From positions 558,001 through 622,000 of the forward strand of contig JAACJK010000059.1 of the NCBI GenBank assembly GCA_013368325.1: 64,000 nucleotides of DNA, given 5' to 3'. Source of the DNA: Ephemerocybe angulata. Taxonomy: Eukaryota > Basidiomycota > Agaricomycetes > Agaricales > Psathyrellaceae. Every line of letters starts with the position of its first letter. The first letter of the stretch is position 1. This document shows positions 32,640 to 44,310 of the stretch, one piece after another. The notes beneath the pieces were generated by a model that did no database searches, was not told the DNA's origin, and saw nothing but the letters and a program-made list of their open reading frames with translations. The position numbers and the translations under genes were made by a program.

Positions 32640-34121
32640 TCACGGGAATAACATTGACAGCGGTAAATTAATACATTCCTTCAGCGAGGACATAAAACCC
32701 TTACTTTTGTGGTGGGTGCCCTGTAAGTGATTCGTATGATGTGGGCGCTGATGATGAGACCCATATCCGGTATCGCCTGTGCTTGGGCTGCCATACGCCT
32801 TGTCACGACGTTTTGGATACGCAGTCGCAGCTAAGGGTGTGTTCGGCGCAGTATGAGGCTGAGACCGATGAATAGAGTTCTCAACAAACTCACGGGATAT
32901 CATTGGGCTGACCGGAGATGCTGCTGGAGGCGCTGGAGCGTACGATGGGTAGGCTGATGCGTAGTTTGCGTCGTTATTGTAAAGCCCCCGGTTTCTGGTG
33001 TATGGTGGAGGTGGAGGAATCTTAGGGGGAATATGGTTGTGTTCGACGAGCTGGGGTTGAGGAGCGCGTTGCTTGTCGGATGCAGATATTCTTCTCTGTT
33101 CTTGGCCGTTCAATGAGCGTGTCGGAGAAGCTTGCTCTACCCCATTGACTGTGTACGTCTCGCGGCCATCTGGAAGGGTACGCGTAACATGCTCATTTCC
33201 CTGTCAAATACAATTAGCCTGCTAAACATCCAGATGGCGACATCTTGAAATTTTTAAGCCTACCTGTGCATCTACACGGGTTTGAATGGTTTGTGTCACC
33301 CCGTTTATTGATTGTGTCATGTAGCTCTCCGACACCCACTGTCCGCCACCCCTGTTAGGACTCGATGCTGGTTGCATGTTGGGGATCATTGGAAGCATCC
33401 CAAACATAGAGAAGCCTGGGAATAGACCAGTCGCTCTGGGACTACCCATAAACCCTGAGAAAGGGTCTGGCCGAGGGCTCGAGAATCCACTTCGATTGAG
33501 CTCCCGCTCAATCCTTTCGAAAGGATCCTCGAAAGCGCCAAAACCAAAGCCACTGGACCTCTGAGGGCGTATATCACCAAAGATGGAGTTGAATAGTGAA
33601 AATGGGTCGGTGAAGGCGAAGGAACGGAAGGCATCGTGATGGTGTGGTTGGGAAGTGAAGAGGAATTCGTCGAAACCATTCTGGGGGAATTGATAGCTGG
33701 TTCCGCGAGATCTCGGAATATCCTCGACTGGAGGCGGCCATACCCCATGCATGTCGTATTCCTATGAAGATGTCTCATGAGCTGAGCATCGGCGGCAATG
33801 CTGGTCAACTACGCACCTTGCGTTTCTGTGGGTCACTCAAGACCTCGTATGCATGGTTGACCTATGCGGCGATCAGCACGTACACAAACCCTCAAAGGTC
33901 AAGCTCTTACATTTCTAAAACGTTCTTCTGCCTCTTTCTTTTGCTCTGCTGACGCTGTCGGAGGCAAACGATCCGGATGTGTCTGAAGCGCCGCCTTTTT
34001 GTAGGCCTTCCTGACTACATTGCTGTTAGCCGAAGAAACATTCGACAACGAGAGCGCACTCACTCTGCTCGGTGGTCGCAGTTGCTTCGAGGTTGAGTTC
34101 CTCGTAGAGAAGTGTCGCCAT
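32640..34121 (-). CDS. J-domain (DnaJ/Hsp40) protein, DNAJB6-like layout
   Basis: J proteins stimulate Hsp70 ATPase activity. Five introns... the four upstream exons read MATLLYEELNLEATATTEQI, RKAYKKAALQTHPDRLPPTA, NVNHAYEVLSDPQKRKEYDM, so a J domain with an intact HPD motif occupies about residues 3-75. It leads to a Phe/Gly-rich region (FAFTDPFSLFNSIFGD; SSGFGFGAFEDPFERIE) and then VSESYMTQSINGVTQTIQTR, the sort of C-terminal beta region found in DNAJB2/B6 proteins. A long Pro/Tyr/His-rich tail (PPKIPPPPPYTRN) follows. No zinc-finger repeats occur, so it is not class A. It shares a 208-bp divergent promoter with IPI3. The client proteins are unknown. Confidence 0.87.
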
Positions 34122-34261
34122 GGTGGTGGTTGTGGTTCAAGAACGTGCTGTGGAGGTGTTTGTGCGTGGTCGAAGGTTCTGGTTCCCCGCTAATGAGGCA
34201 AGCGGCCCCTATCGCGTATTGCTCCCGGTGTGTGGCGTCATCAATTCTTTTAATAGTCAAT

Positions 34262-34267
34262 CACGTG
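34262..34267. promoter_or_regulatory. CACGTG E-box in the J-domain / IPI3 divergent promoter
   Basis: AATCACGTGGTG lies 62 bases before the IPI3 start and 141 before the J-domain gene start, inside the 208 bases that separate them. A GGCGTCATCA half-CRE lies about 30 bases away. Confidence 0.4.
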
Positions 34268-34329
34268 GTGCTTTAGAGTCGCGATCCAAGTTTTTCGGCT
34301 GAGGCGGTCGAATCTCGATCCAAACGACC

Positions 34330-36156
34330 ATGCAGCTTCAAGAGGTTGTTCTGTGCTCGACGTCGTCCCAGAACCCCACGGCCGGGGCGGGCGCAATCGT
34401 TATTCACGATATCCAAACAGGAGCCGTTCTCGCATCCTTCAAGCAAACAAATGCGGGTCCTAGAGGTGTCGCGCTGCTGGAATCCAGGAGCACACAGGGA
34501 GGGTTCATGCTCGCAGCTCAGTCGGACAAAAGCATATTGAACGTGTATAACTACCAAAAGGTAAGGTCAATTCTGAGTTGTGTTTGGCTATGAATAACCT
34601 TAAGCCAGGATCAATTAGCCTTGAAAATCGTCCTCCCCGAAAAGCTGAGCTGCATCGTAGTAGATGTTCGTGGTGATTTCTGTGCTGCTGGAACGTCACA
34701 GGGACGGATTTACCTCTGGGAGGTGAGTAAATTCCTCCAATTACTCAAGATTTGCTGATCAGAAATGCAGATCTCGTCAGGAATCCTTTACAATGCCTGG
34801 GACGCGCACTATCGTGCAGTGAATGTGCTGCGATTCACCAGCGACGGCGCAGCTCTTGTCTCCGGCAGCGACGATTCTGGCGTAAGCGTCTGGTCCGTGT
34901 CCAGGTCAATAGGACCACTTCTCGCCATCTACTCTGCCACTGACCGCGTTTGCGCCGTTGTAGATTGGTCAATGAAGATCTCCAGCAAGAATTACCTGCG
35001 CCATTCTGCACTTTGACAGACCACACTCTGCCAGTGACCGACATTGTCTGCGGCCTTGGTGTCTTCCCAAATTGTCGCGTTTTAACAGCGTCTGCCGACC
35101 ACTCGGTCAAGGTATGTGAACTTCATTTGGTCAACCTCACCGATATTGATGTCTTTCCAGGTCTGGGACCTTTCGACAAAATCGCTTCTGACGACGTTCC
35201 AATTCCCCCAAATCATCTCAATGCTGGCTTGGGACACGACGGAGCGCTTCTTCTTTGCCGTTTCAGCGGAGGGCTCGATATACCAAATCAACATGTTCCG
35301 TCAGAAGCCAAGATTTGGAGGTCAGGCCATCCAGGCGGTGGGAGGATTGGGAACCAACGATGTCGTTCGAATCGACGAAGAGTACCTCCAGTCCCAGAAA
35401 AAGAGGCTTATCCAGGTTGGGTGAGTTACAGTCCCATTGACACGGCCTTGCGGAATTCTAACCGCATATTCGACAGCCAACCTGTCTCAGCCATCTCGAT
35501 ATCCCTCAGTGCAACATGGCTACTCGTTGGAACAGCTTCAGGCCATATCCACATCTACGACATCCCCTCGCACCAATTACTACGATCGATTTCCGCCCAT
35601 AAGGGATTCTCAATAACCCACCTTCAAACAATGATGAAGCCGCCTGACTTGAGTGGCCATATCAGCATCGACTTTAAGGTCGGAGCGAGTGCAGACCTGA
35701 AGGACACAATACCCGTGAAGTCTGTTGTGCCTTTCCAGAGGACAAGAGACGCCAAGGCAAGGGAAGCACATGAGGTGCTCGTTTTGTTGAAGGATACGAC
35801 ATATGTATGATCTTCTTCTATTTGAAAGTGAGGAATTATCTGACTTCGAGTAGCCCCCGCCGGACTTTGGCAACTTCTACGGAGGCGACGAATTCTTGAA
35901 GGAACACGCATTCTTTGTTCAGCCAGTCGCCAATGACGTGCCAACCGAAGTGAACTCAGTTTCCCTCCAATCTCGCGTTCACGATCTCGAAAACGAAGTC
36001 GAGCAGCTACGATCGCAACTCGGCAAGGCAAAAGGCGTTAATGACACCATGTGGGACACCGTCGTGAAACGGCTTGTGGACCAAGGAAAGCCCAAGGAGA
36101 GCGAGGATTCGGAGGAGAGTAAACGGAATCGCAAGCGAGGTCGAACTGGGAACTAG
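34330..36156 (+). CDS. IPI3: Pre-rRNA processing protein Ipi3 (WDR18)
   Basis: Ipi3 is the WD40 subunit of the Rix1 complex, which works with the Rea1 ATPase in nucleoplasmic 60S maturation and ITS2 processing. Seven exons splice in phase. MQLQEVVLCSTSSQ starts a seven-bladed propeller: GAIVIHDIQTGAVLASFKQ, GDFCAAGTSQGRIYLWE, AVNVLRFTSDGAALVSGSDD, PVTDIVCGLGVFPNCRVLTA, ADHSVKVWDLSTKSLLTTFQ, GQPVSAISISLSATWLLVGT and ASGHIHIYDIPSHQLLRSIS. After the propeller, LQSRVHDLENEVEQLRSQLG forms the C-terminal coiled coil typical of Ipi3/WDR18. The tail KRNRKRGRTGN is basic. Together with RPF1 it is the second 60S-assembly factor of the window. Confidence 0.92.
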
Positions 36157-36287
36157 TGCTTGACACTGTTTTTATCATGACTTTCGGTGGACTCTGGGTT
36201 ATGTTACTTCGGGGGGTGTATTTGTGTGTAATCAAAAGGGTATAGATGTCTTTCAGATGTCTATTCATACATGGATTTGGGATACAT

Positions 36288-39080
36288 TCAAGTGGAGGAG
36301 TTCTTGCAGCACGATGATCCTCCAGCGGACTCTCCGAAAGCTGATACGCTGAGTGCGTCCTTCTTTGCGGGAACGTCCATACTGGGGTTCGCCTTGAAGA
36401 AGGAGTTGGGTTTGAAGGTAACGTTGACATGTTCCACAGGCATCCTAGAAAACAGTTAATGGCTGCTTCGCGACTCGACTGAACTGGCGAACTTACACTG
36501 GCCAATCTTCCGGGCGAGGAATATGCGTTGTCCCAACGTTGATGTAAACCAAAAGGTCTTCATCAACCACATTCTGCTTGCCCTCCACCCACTTCCCAAT
36601 AGAGTCCTTAGGCTCGTCTCTCGTCATCGGGACGTATTTTCCAGATGGCCACATCCGCTCGCTTCCACTGTCCTTCCCTTCCACATCCTTGCACACCCAG
36701 ACAGTGTTGGGCAAGAAAGAAGCACGTTTGGCGGCCCAGCTGTCCGGTCGGACCATCATGGGAGTAGCACCACCCTTCAATCCAATGGAATAGCCAGAGG
36801 GCTTGCCCGAGCTGTAGTGCGTCCTGGCGGAATTGACAATCCTCCACCTTCGTTCCTTGGAATAGTCGTACTGGCGCCCACTCTCTGACTCGACGACAGT
36901 CTCTTTGGTGAGGAAGCCATTGCCGGCGTGGTTGCTCACAGAGCCTGTGGGTGCGTCGGGGAGAACCATGATGTCCGACTCAATGACGGTGTTCTTGAGG
37001 CCGTCAATCATCGGGTCGACTCGAAGACAGAATAGATGCTGGTGGTAGTGGGCGAGGATGTTAGGCGCGATCAGGGTCCCGTAGGGAGACTTCTCGTCGT
37101 CGGCTGCGACGCCGACTTGGAGGATACCGGTCAGGCGAACTTCGAACTCGATGCTACCATCTTGGTAGAAGTGGTAGTTCCAGATGTACTCTATTGACAG
37201 AAATTCAGAGGTTTGAATGAATCAGGGAAAGATATAAGCGACATACCGTAGTTGGCCAGTGTGCAGACCATGCTGACGACCAGGCGGCGTCGACGGACTG
37301 TATGGCCTCGGCCGCCAATGCGATAGTCGGAATGCTTCCAGAGGACACCTGAATCCTCCTCGTGGATGCAGATGACATTCTTGATCACGAATGCCTTTCC
37401 GCTATGGGACACATAGGATCCTGGCTAACATATTGTTGATCCTCAAGGGACTATTCGAGTGCAACATTTTAAGAAGGTCCTCACCATGTAGTGAATGGTT
37501 CCAAGACAGTCGCATCCAAGGGAGAGTTCGCATGCCATTGTACCCATACCATATTCTCCGCTATGTCGGTGTTAGCCTTCGCTTCACCTACACAAACTAG
37601 GGTGAACCTACGAATCAAAGGCCATCTTTCTTGGCTGCGGGAATTCGGGTGCACCGTATGGTACCACCATCTCCGCCAGAGACAGCCTGTAAAAGACAGG
37701 CCGAACTTCCCCATGATCGTTGTAGGTCACAGTGGAGAGAGCGATACCCTCCCTCTGACTGAAAGCTAGAGGATCGTCAGACTCGATGGGCTGCATTTAC
37801 GGAGTGGAATAATCACCGATGTGCATCTTCCAGTTCTGCCATTCGAGAACGTGGCCGTCCAACTTGAAGCTAACACCTTCAGGTTGAACGACGTGGAGAG
37901 GTTTAAGGTCTGTGCGCTGCTTATAGCCGCCTTCCTCCGACTTTTCCATGAGGTCGGGCAGGAAGTCGAAGGGGCGCATGGGAGGCGGAATCCTGTCACG
38001 CCCAGACGAAACGAGAGGATCTTGGTCCAAAGGGGGTGCTACGGTGCCCTCGACGCTCAACTCTTGCCCATTCTCTGTCTTCTTGGTATACGCAGAAGCG
38101 AAGTCTATTCGAATTTCGAAACCCACACATTAGAGAAGGTATAGACAGGGGAGTATTAAGACGTACCGATGTGGATGACCTTCTGCGTTGTAGAATCGAC
38201 AATAGGGATGAAGTCCTAATGGCGAGGAGGACTGCATGAGAAAGAATGCCGCGACTCCGTTGACCTGACACTCACCAAGGGATGCGCGTAAAGGTTCTCG
38301 TGTTCGCCAAGGCGAGCGTAAACGAACGCTTGTTGCACTCGTTGGGTCTGAGGGAATCGTTCATCGTAACCGATTGACCAGCCGTCGCAGACGAGTTGGT
38401 CGGCAGAGATTCCGACTTCTTTGGCCAATTGCTGCACTCGAGCATCCGCCTTGATGATGGCCTCGCACTCCATCAGCTCCTCCGGAGAGATCTGAGGATG
38501 GAGCCCCTTCTCCAACGGCTTGAAGTTCTCAACCCGCCATTGGGTCCCTTCCAGTGCGATAGTGACATTATACGCGTCTCTGCCACGGGTTTAGATAGAA
38601 CACAGAGTGTCATGGAAATGGCAACTTACCCAGTCAAAGCATCCACCACCTACATCGGATTCAAAGAGGAAGGGGGGTGAGGGGAAAGAGTACAGAGGTG
38701 GCGGTACTCACGTCGGATTCAGCCCTTCGTACGATCGGGACTGGGTCCTCCGGCTTCGCTCCAGGCTCCAACGGAATCCCAAGGTGCGCAAGGACAGCTC
38801 GCTTTGGCGCGGGCAGCAGGTAGCAAGTGATAAACTTCACCGCTTTGATCTCCGTATTCTTCGTGATGTAGCTGCGAATCTCTGTGGTCACAGCGACGAT
38901 CTAACCCGAGATAAGCTCAATGTGTCGATCAGGGCGAGCTTGAATTGGATCGAGATTACCCACCTCTCCCGGAGTCAGAGGATCCAAAGGATGCTTGAAG
39001 GAGGTCACAACCTTTCCATTTGTCTCGACAGTGGTTTGCATCCCAGGAATCCCTGGAGCCTTGCTACCATCCGCAGACAT
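36288..39080 (-). CDS. Copper amine oxidase (topaquinone enzyme)
   Basis: It oxidises primary amines to aldehyde, ammonia and hydrogen peroxide, probably in the peroxisome or cytosol, letting the fungus use amines as nitrogen. About ten exons start MSADGSKAPGIPGMQTTVE. N-terminal domains show HPLDPLTPGEIVAVTTEIRS and DGWSIGYDERFPQTQRVQQA. The catalytic domain contains REGIALSTVTYNDHGEVRPV, YGAPEFPQPRKMAFDSGEYG, VCTLANYEYIWNYHFYQDG with the NYEY site whose first Tyr becomes topaquinone, HYHQHLFCLRVDP giving two copper histidines, and WPVMPVEHVNVTFKPNSFF giving the third. The topaquinone codon abuts an intron (NY|EY). I see no signal peptide; the C-terminus (KNSST) is not a clear PTS1. The gene is complete. 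Confidence 0.93.
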
Positions 39081-39730
39081 TGTGGGTGGTATTCTCGGGA
39101 TCGCGGTGCTTTGTGTAAGGGGCCCCGGAGGTTTGGAGGGTCGAGGAGGACTGGGAATGCGAATAGAGTTGGAAATACTTATGTTAGCGCCAACCTAGAA
39201 ACTAAGGTTGTCACCTGATAGTCCATGAGTTTGGAAAACAACGTCTGGGTGACGGCATATCCATCTTCCGCCCAGCCTCAGGTTATAAGCTGACGACTGC
39301 AAACAGAGGGTGGTACTGGCAAGGCAGGTAGTCACCACGTTGCGTTGGGCTTCAACTTGCGGAAGTCCAGGTGCTCTCGACGGGGAGGTACCTCGAAGAC
39401 TCCCCTTACTCTCTGATACACGGTCGTCAGAATAACCACGTCTCGTGGTTCGTAATGAAAATGAAAGCTGTAGAATAAACAAATGCACTGGGCTCTCGAT
39501 TTGATTCTGTAACGTTAACCTTAGAGGCAGACGAAGGTAGAATACTAATTTATAGATGGTGGGCATGGGGAAAGGCTGGACAGGTATATGTTCGTGCTAG
39601 TATGTGATATCTTGTTAGAGAGGGTATCTGGGGTTTTGCAATCCTTCTGTCTCCGTCCATTCCGGCAGATGTCGCAAATCAGACCACGGGGAGGGTTGGG
39701 TATAGGTGACCGGGAAATGGGAACAGTCTC
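39081..39730. promoter_or_regulatory. Upstream region of the copper amine oxidase gene
   Basis: 650 bases lie between the amine oxidase start and the stop of the next RBR gene on the same strand. Minus-strand frames here (for example 39195-39566) match nothing. No specific element was recognised. Confidence 0.4.
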
Positions 39731-41582
39731 TTACTGAACTTTGCACTTATCCCCCTTCGTGAAACGCGTACAGCTCTGGTAGTGTGTTTGAACCTTCTTG
39801 ACAATCTCATCCGCTGCTAACGAGCCCTGTGCGATCTTCACTCCGCACTTGAAGCAATAGTGGCTTTGACAGAATCAGCGCTCGTGGTCCATGGATTTGG
39901 AATCCTCAAAAGAAAGGACTTACAGGTGACATCCCACACCTCTACATTGAATATAATTGTCATTGGCAACCCTCCGACCCTCACTCCCGCAGTCTGAGCA
40001 AGTATTAGAATAGCGCTGGGATGAGTTTGATCAGTATCAACTGACCAGGACACGAACGGACGCCAATCTTCTTGTCGGGCTTGCACTTGTGCTTTGGATT
40101 CGAGCCCGTGCCGATGGGGACTGATTTGAGGCAGGATTTACACCACCTGTTTCCGCATTGCTCTCGAGGACATGTAATGGTGGCTTGGTCAAGGTACTGC
40201 TTCCTGTCCACAAGCATCGTTTCTTGACATCTGGCATTCCCTGAATCAGCAAGCAGAACAGCAACGAACAGTTGTAGACGTACTTTGGGCAATACACACG
40301 GCTCGTAAGTAAGGATATCTGGAACTCCTGGAATAAGGTGAAGCTGGAATGTGACAGAGGTAGTTGTTGAATTATTTCCATTGTTATAGCTATAGGGTGG
40401 GTCAGCCTAGTGCACATCAACGCCTAAAAAATGTAACGCACTTCCACGATTCTCCGATTCCTTTGCGCCCTCTGATTCATCGCAAAGGATGCACATAGGG
40501 CATCGCACGGGGAAGTGCCCGTCCGAGAGCGAGCCCTCGACATGTATGACCAAACAGGAGTGGCAAACGACGTGCAAGCAGGACGGAATTTGCGAAATCT
40601 CTGTCACTCCCACTTTCCGAGGGCAGTAGTGGCAGTCCAATAGTTCGAACTTTGGCTCCTCTTCTCTCTTGGGGCTGCTATGCCGGGCGAAGGATTGACT
40701 CCGGGACGTCGAAGGAAACGGTCCATCGTCATCTAGGTCGATCAGAGGACCACCGGCTTGCAGAAGGATGGCTTTGAAAGGGTTGTTAAGGAACTCCTTT
40801 GGTCGGTCTGGGCTGGGCGCCGGCAAGGGAGGGTATTGGAGAGGTGATGAAGAGGTTTCGTTCGTCTGAAAGCCGCTATACACTTTGGCTGCTTCATCCA
40901 GGTAGATCTGCTGGAAGAGGTCTTGATTGAGGGACAGGGGGGTCGGAAGGGCGTCGGAGTCGGGGCTGTGGCCAGGGCCCTCTCGGCTACCGAGAACAGC
41001 ACCGGAGTATGGGTTCGTGTCAATGGTCGTAGGGCTCCTCTCTTCCTTTGAGGGAAGAATGTGTGGTAGGTTCAAACATTGTAGGCCTAGCTGCCACCCA
41101 AACTCTTTGCCGGCATAACGTCGTGACAGCTTCAAGAGTTCGGGGTCAACTTCGGAGGGTTTGGGCACCTCTGGAAGAGCCGAGTCGTTGATGAGCGCTG
41201 CTTTGTCGGAGGGCAAAGGAAGGTACGGAGGTGGTGGCGAGGCGCGTTGAGCGCTAGCGTTGTTGTCGACGCTGGGACTGCCCTTGGAATGCTTCTGAGC
41301 GGGTACCGGTGGCAAACGCTTCTCGATAGGGTAACCTTGCGAATCCAAAGCCAACCCCTGTAGAGCTAATTGCCATCCGAATTCGGTCGTTGGTCTTGGA
41401 TTTGAAGAAGACTCGGTGGGAGCTCGTCTGCGGACACCGCCAAAGCTTTCGCTCTGTTGCTTCTTGAGGCCCTTACCCTTTCCAGAGGCGGTAGAGTCGT
41501 GGATCGAAGATGATGATTCCAACATGTGAGGGTGCGTTACGGAGGAGGTTTGGGAGGAGTGTAGGATGACATTCTGTGTCAA
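39731..41582 (-). CDS. RBR-type E3 ubiquitin ligase with duplicated EFGWQL motif
   Basis: RBR ligases pass ubiquitin from E2 to a RING2 cysteine and on to substrate. Five exons join in phase. The N-terminal 300 residues are disordered except for two copies of a short motif, EFGWQLALQGLAL (near 41375) and EFGWQLGLQCLNL (near 41100). RING1 is CHYCPRKVGVTEISQIPSCL, HVVCHSCLV and ending RCPMC. The IBR has YCPKCQETMLV, CPREQCGNRWCKSC. RING2 is CPDCGSEGRRV, then YIQCRGVGCHLHYCFKCG, where the first Cys of YIQC occupies the catalytic position. The protein ends CTRFTKGDKCKVQ. It lies head-to-tail with a second RBR gene 0.7 kb upstream; the two share only the RBR module. Confidence 0.85.
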
Positions 41583-42319
41583 GATGGATTGTCCAGTGAT
41601 GGGCGCTTAAGATCCTGTTGGTTCGTTTTTGATGGGGCCATCAACAAAGCTGTACGGAGTCACAGCAGCTCTCAGGAACTCACGCGGTGCCGCCTCAGCA
41701 GACTACAGCTTAAAGTGCGCCATGATGCCCCTATCACAAGCAAGTAAACTCTACAGCCCGCTGCACACTTCGAGAAGGACATGGATGCCTGCTGGAAGCC
41801 GTGAGGGACGTTGTACAGCTTTTCGGCCTTGAGCTCGCCCACTACCGATTTTCCACGGGTGACTATCATCACATATCGGGGTCGCAGATCTATCGCTCCC
41901 TTCGAGATTTTTTCGCCAACTGAAGCTTGGACATGCAAGCTTTGTTCTAGCATACTTTACCTCTTTCAGAACTCACCACAAGCCTCCATGGATCAATAGT
42001 GTTTGGCTCGGTGGGCGCTTATTCGATCATTCCACTGGGTCCTCATGTGCATCACTTAAATCCCGGGCAGTGGCCACCAAAGTAAAACGAGGCTCTGCGG
42101 CGCGTGTTTGTGGTCCCGCTGGGGACTGCGATCGCATGTCATGCATGCTTCCCCTCAATAGTCGTTAGAACAAATAAAATTGTGGGTGAGTGGTAATACA
42201 TTTTGATCGAAAGCAAAGGTACTTGAGCTATGATACACAGCGTATTAGGCCGGTTGATAGAAAACATGGGACAGAGCGAGGAGCAGTGAGAGAGACAAAT
42301 GAGAGGTAGGAAAGCTTTA
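41583..42319. other. Region between the two RBR genes
   Basis: 737 bases with no recognised gene; a minus frame (41672-41953) has no family match. Two copies of GGGCGCTTA occur here (41601-41609 and 42013-42021), the first 19 bases before the RBR start. Confidence 0.45.
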
Positions 42320-43564
42320 TTACATGATGCGGCACTTGGTTCCCAGCGGAAATACCAGTCGACACCATCTAGCGTGGTTTCTGGCCGCACGATAGGCAGT
42401 TCCGCGGTCCCCAAGTTTCCAAATGGTTCCTCCACATCGGTAGCAAAAATGACTGGATGAGAGTGAGCATTGGCCTTGTTGAAAGGACGGAGGGACTTAC
42501 GTGTGACATCCCGGGGCAGTGCACTGGTGATCGTCGTCGAAAGGATGAGGAACACGGTCATGAGAAGTACAGAGGAACTCACCGTCATATGTGCGCAGCC
42601 CTGATCTCTTAGGAAAGGTGTTCGACAGCCTACGGGTGTCGAAGTGATGTGAGCAAGCCGACAGGCAAGAGATTCGACAGCACGCACCTGGGCAGAACCT
42701 CCACCCCTTTCTGCGCATGAGTCTTCGAAATTTGCTATCCCGTTTACATCTGTGCCAGGTTGGTTCGCAAACAGAGATTTTCGCATGGCATGCTCGACAC
42801 CATTGAGCCCCGCAGGCTGTTACCGGACAGCTAACCAGTATCAGATGGAGGTCTTCACGGGCGATCATCATCTCGTGTTTGCAACTGCCCCCAGCAATGA
42901 GTTACGCGTCAAAAATAGTTGCAGGGAGGCAAGCCACTCACTCCGGACATTGCAACGACATCGCGAATAGCGATAGTTGCAAGACCTCAAACTTCTCGTA
43001 CTCTTCAGAATCAAAGACGTCGGCAAGTTTATCAAGCGTCCGCTGGTCGATTTCTGCGGGAGGAGGAGGTCGGCATCTCGGATGATAAGAGCTCGGCGAC
43101 TACGGCGTACCTGTTTTCACTTCCTGGTGGAGGTTGCAGACGCATAGCGGGCAGTAGATTGGGAACGTCTGCTCGCTTATTTTGGCGCGAACATGACCGG
43201 CGAGGCATTCGCGGCAAAAGGTGTGATTGCAGTCGGGTAGGCGCGCCATATCGCCTGCACTGTACGTCTCGAAGCAGATGCAGCAATCTTGCTCCACCTC
43301 ATCCCTTGTCCCATCGTCGGCCTCGTCGGCCTCGTCTGATTCCACCTCAGGCTCTTCCTCGTCTTCTTCTTCAGTTTCTGAGTCACCCTCTGAGCTCAGC
43401 TGTTCGTCAGGTAGCTTGAAGTTCGAGAAGAAGTGCGTCAGTTCAAGGACATTGAATGCGTCGCCTCTTGTGGGTGGGGCTGAAGCACTAGAAGGCCGGC
43501 CCGGCGACCGACACGAGGATGGTGGATGGGAATGAGAGCACGGGGAGTGCGCAATAGTGGACAT
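42320..43564 (-). CDS. RBR-type E3 ubiquitin ligase, complete RING1-IBR-RING2
   Basis: Exons splice to about 320 residues. An acidic linker (SETEEEDEEEPEVESDEADE) precedes RING1 (CCICFETYSAGDMARLPDCN, HTFCRECLAGHVRAK, YCPLCVC). The IBR is LQCPDCKHEMMIARED with CPVTACGAQWCRACHAKISV. RING2 is FCPGCRTPFLRDQGCAHMTC, then TAPGCHTHFCYRCGGTIWKL, matching the canonical pattern with catalytic Cys in QGCAHMTC. I prefer the start at 43564 (MSTIAHSP) over 43609, because a TATATA box at 43627-43632 would place initiation about 30 bases downstream, past the first ATG. Unlike its neighbour at 39731-41582 it has a fully standard RING2. Its E2 and substrates are unknown. Confidence 0.88.
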
Positions 43565-43626
43565 GGTCGCGGCGAGAATGAGGGAAGGAGGAAGACTAGT
43601 CTTCACCAAAGCTGCGTGCCTTCACA

Positions 43627-43632
43627 TATATA
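43627..43632 (-). promoter_or_regulatory. TATA box of the 42320-43564 RBR gene
   Basis: On the minus strand the sequence reads GGCTATATATGTG, 63 bases before the preferred start codon and only 18 before the upstream ATG. Confidence 0.45.
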
Positions 43633-44310
43633 GCCTCCAACAGGGGTCGTGTTGATCATGTACTGAATACATGCCGAACTCGGAAATGTCACTGGACGGT
43701 GAGCACCAAGCTGTACAAAGACCATTTAGACAGTCAATCTCACGGGATCGAGGTAGTTGGCACGCACTGCTTTACGCCGGAAGACCCAGTTTGGAGTCGA
43801 TCCTTCAAAAAGTACTGGTGGCGCCTGAGCGCCCTTGTATTTGCGATGAATTGGCTGTTCTGGGGCACCGCCTCCCCGTCAAGGGACAAGCGCGGGAGGG
43901 CCTGTGAGAAACCCAACAGCTTAGCGCTCAGCCTCAAGCCCCAAAGTTGAATGTACGCGGCACTCACATCTGCGGTTCCTGCAACCCAGGACAGACTTCA
44001 TGTTGAGCAAAAGTGATTCGTAACCAGGTACAAGCTCTCGATGACTCTGGGTGACTGGTCCAACCAGTTGACAAGAGACCAAGAAGACATCGAACTTTGG
44101 AGGGATCTAGAAAACGGTGAGTACTTTCAGCTCAGAGCGTGCTTCTCAAGAACCCAATGCGAGGAAAATATGATCAATGTCAGGCTTCGAGGATAAACAC
44201 TCGGATGGGTGGTAATATACATTACGAGCAGCGTAAGAAAATGGGTGGAAATGAAAACAAAGAATGAGAGATGCGACGAAATAAAATGAGCAGAAGCGAA
44301 CGTTGGAAAT
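43633..44310. other. Intergenic stretch with an unrecognised open frame
   Basis: A plus-strand frame at 43699-43950 includes WSRSFKKYWWRLSALVFAMNW, which looks like a single hydrophobic segment but matches no family. No clear exons surround it. I make no gene call. Confidence 0.3.
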
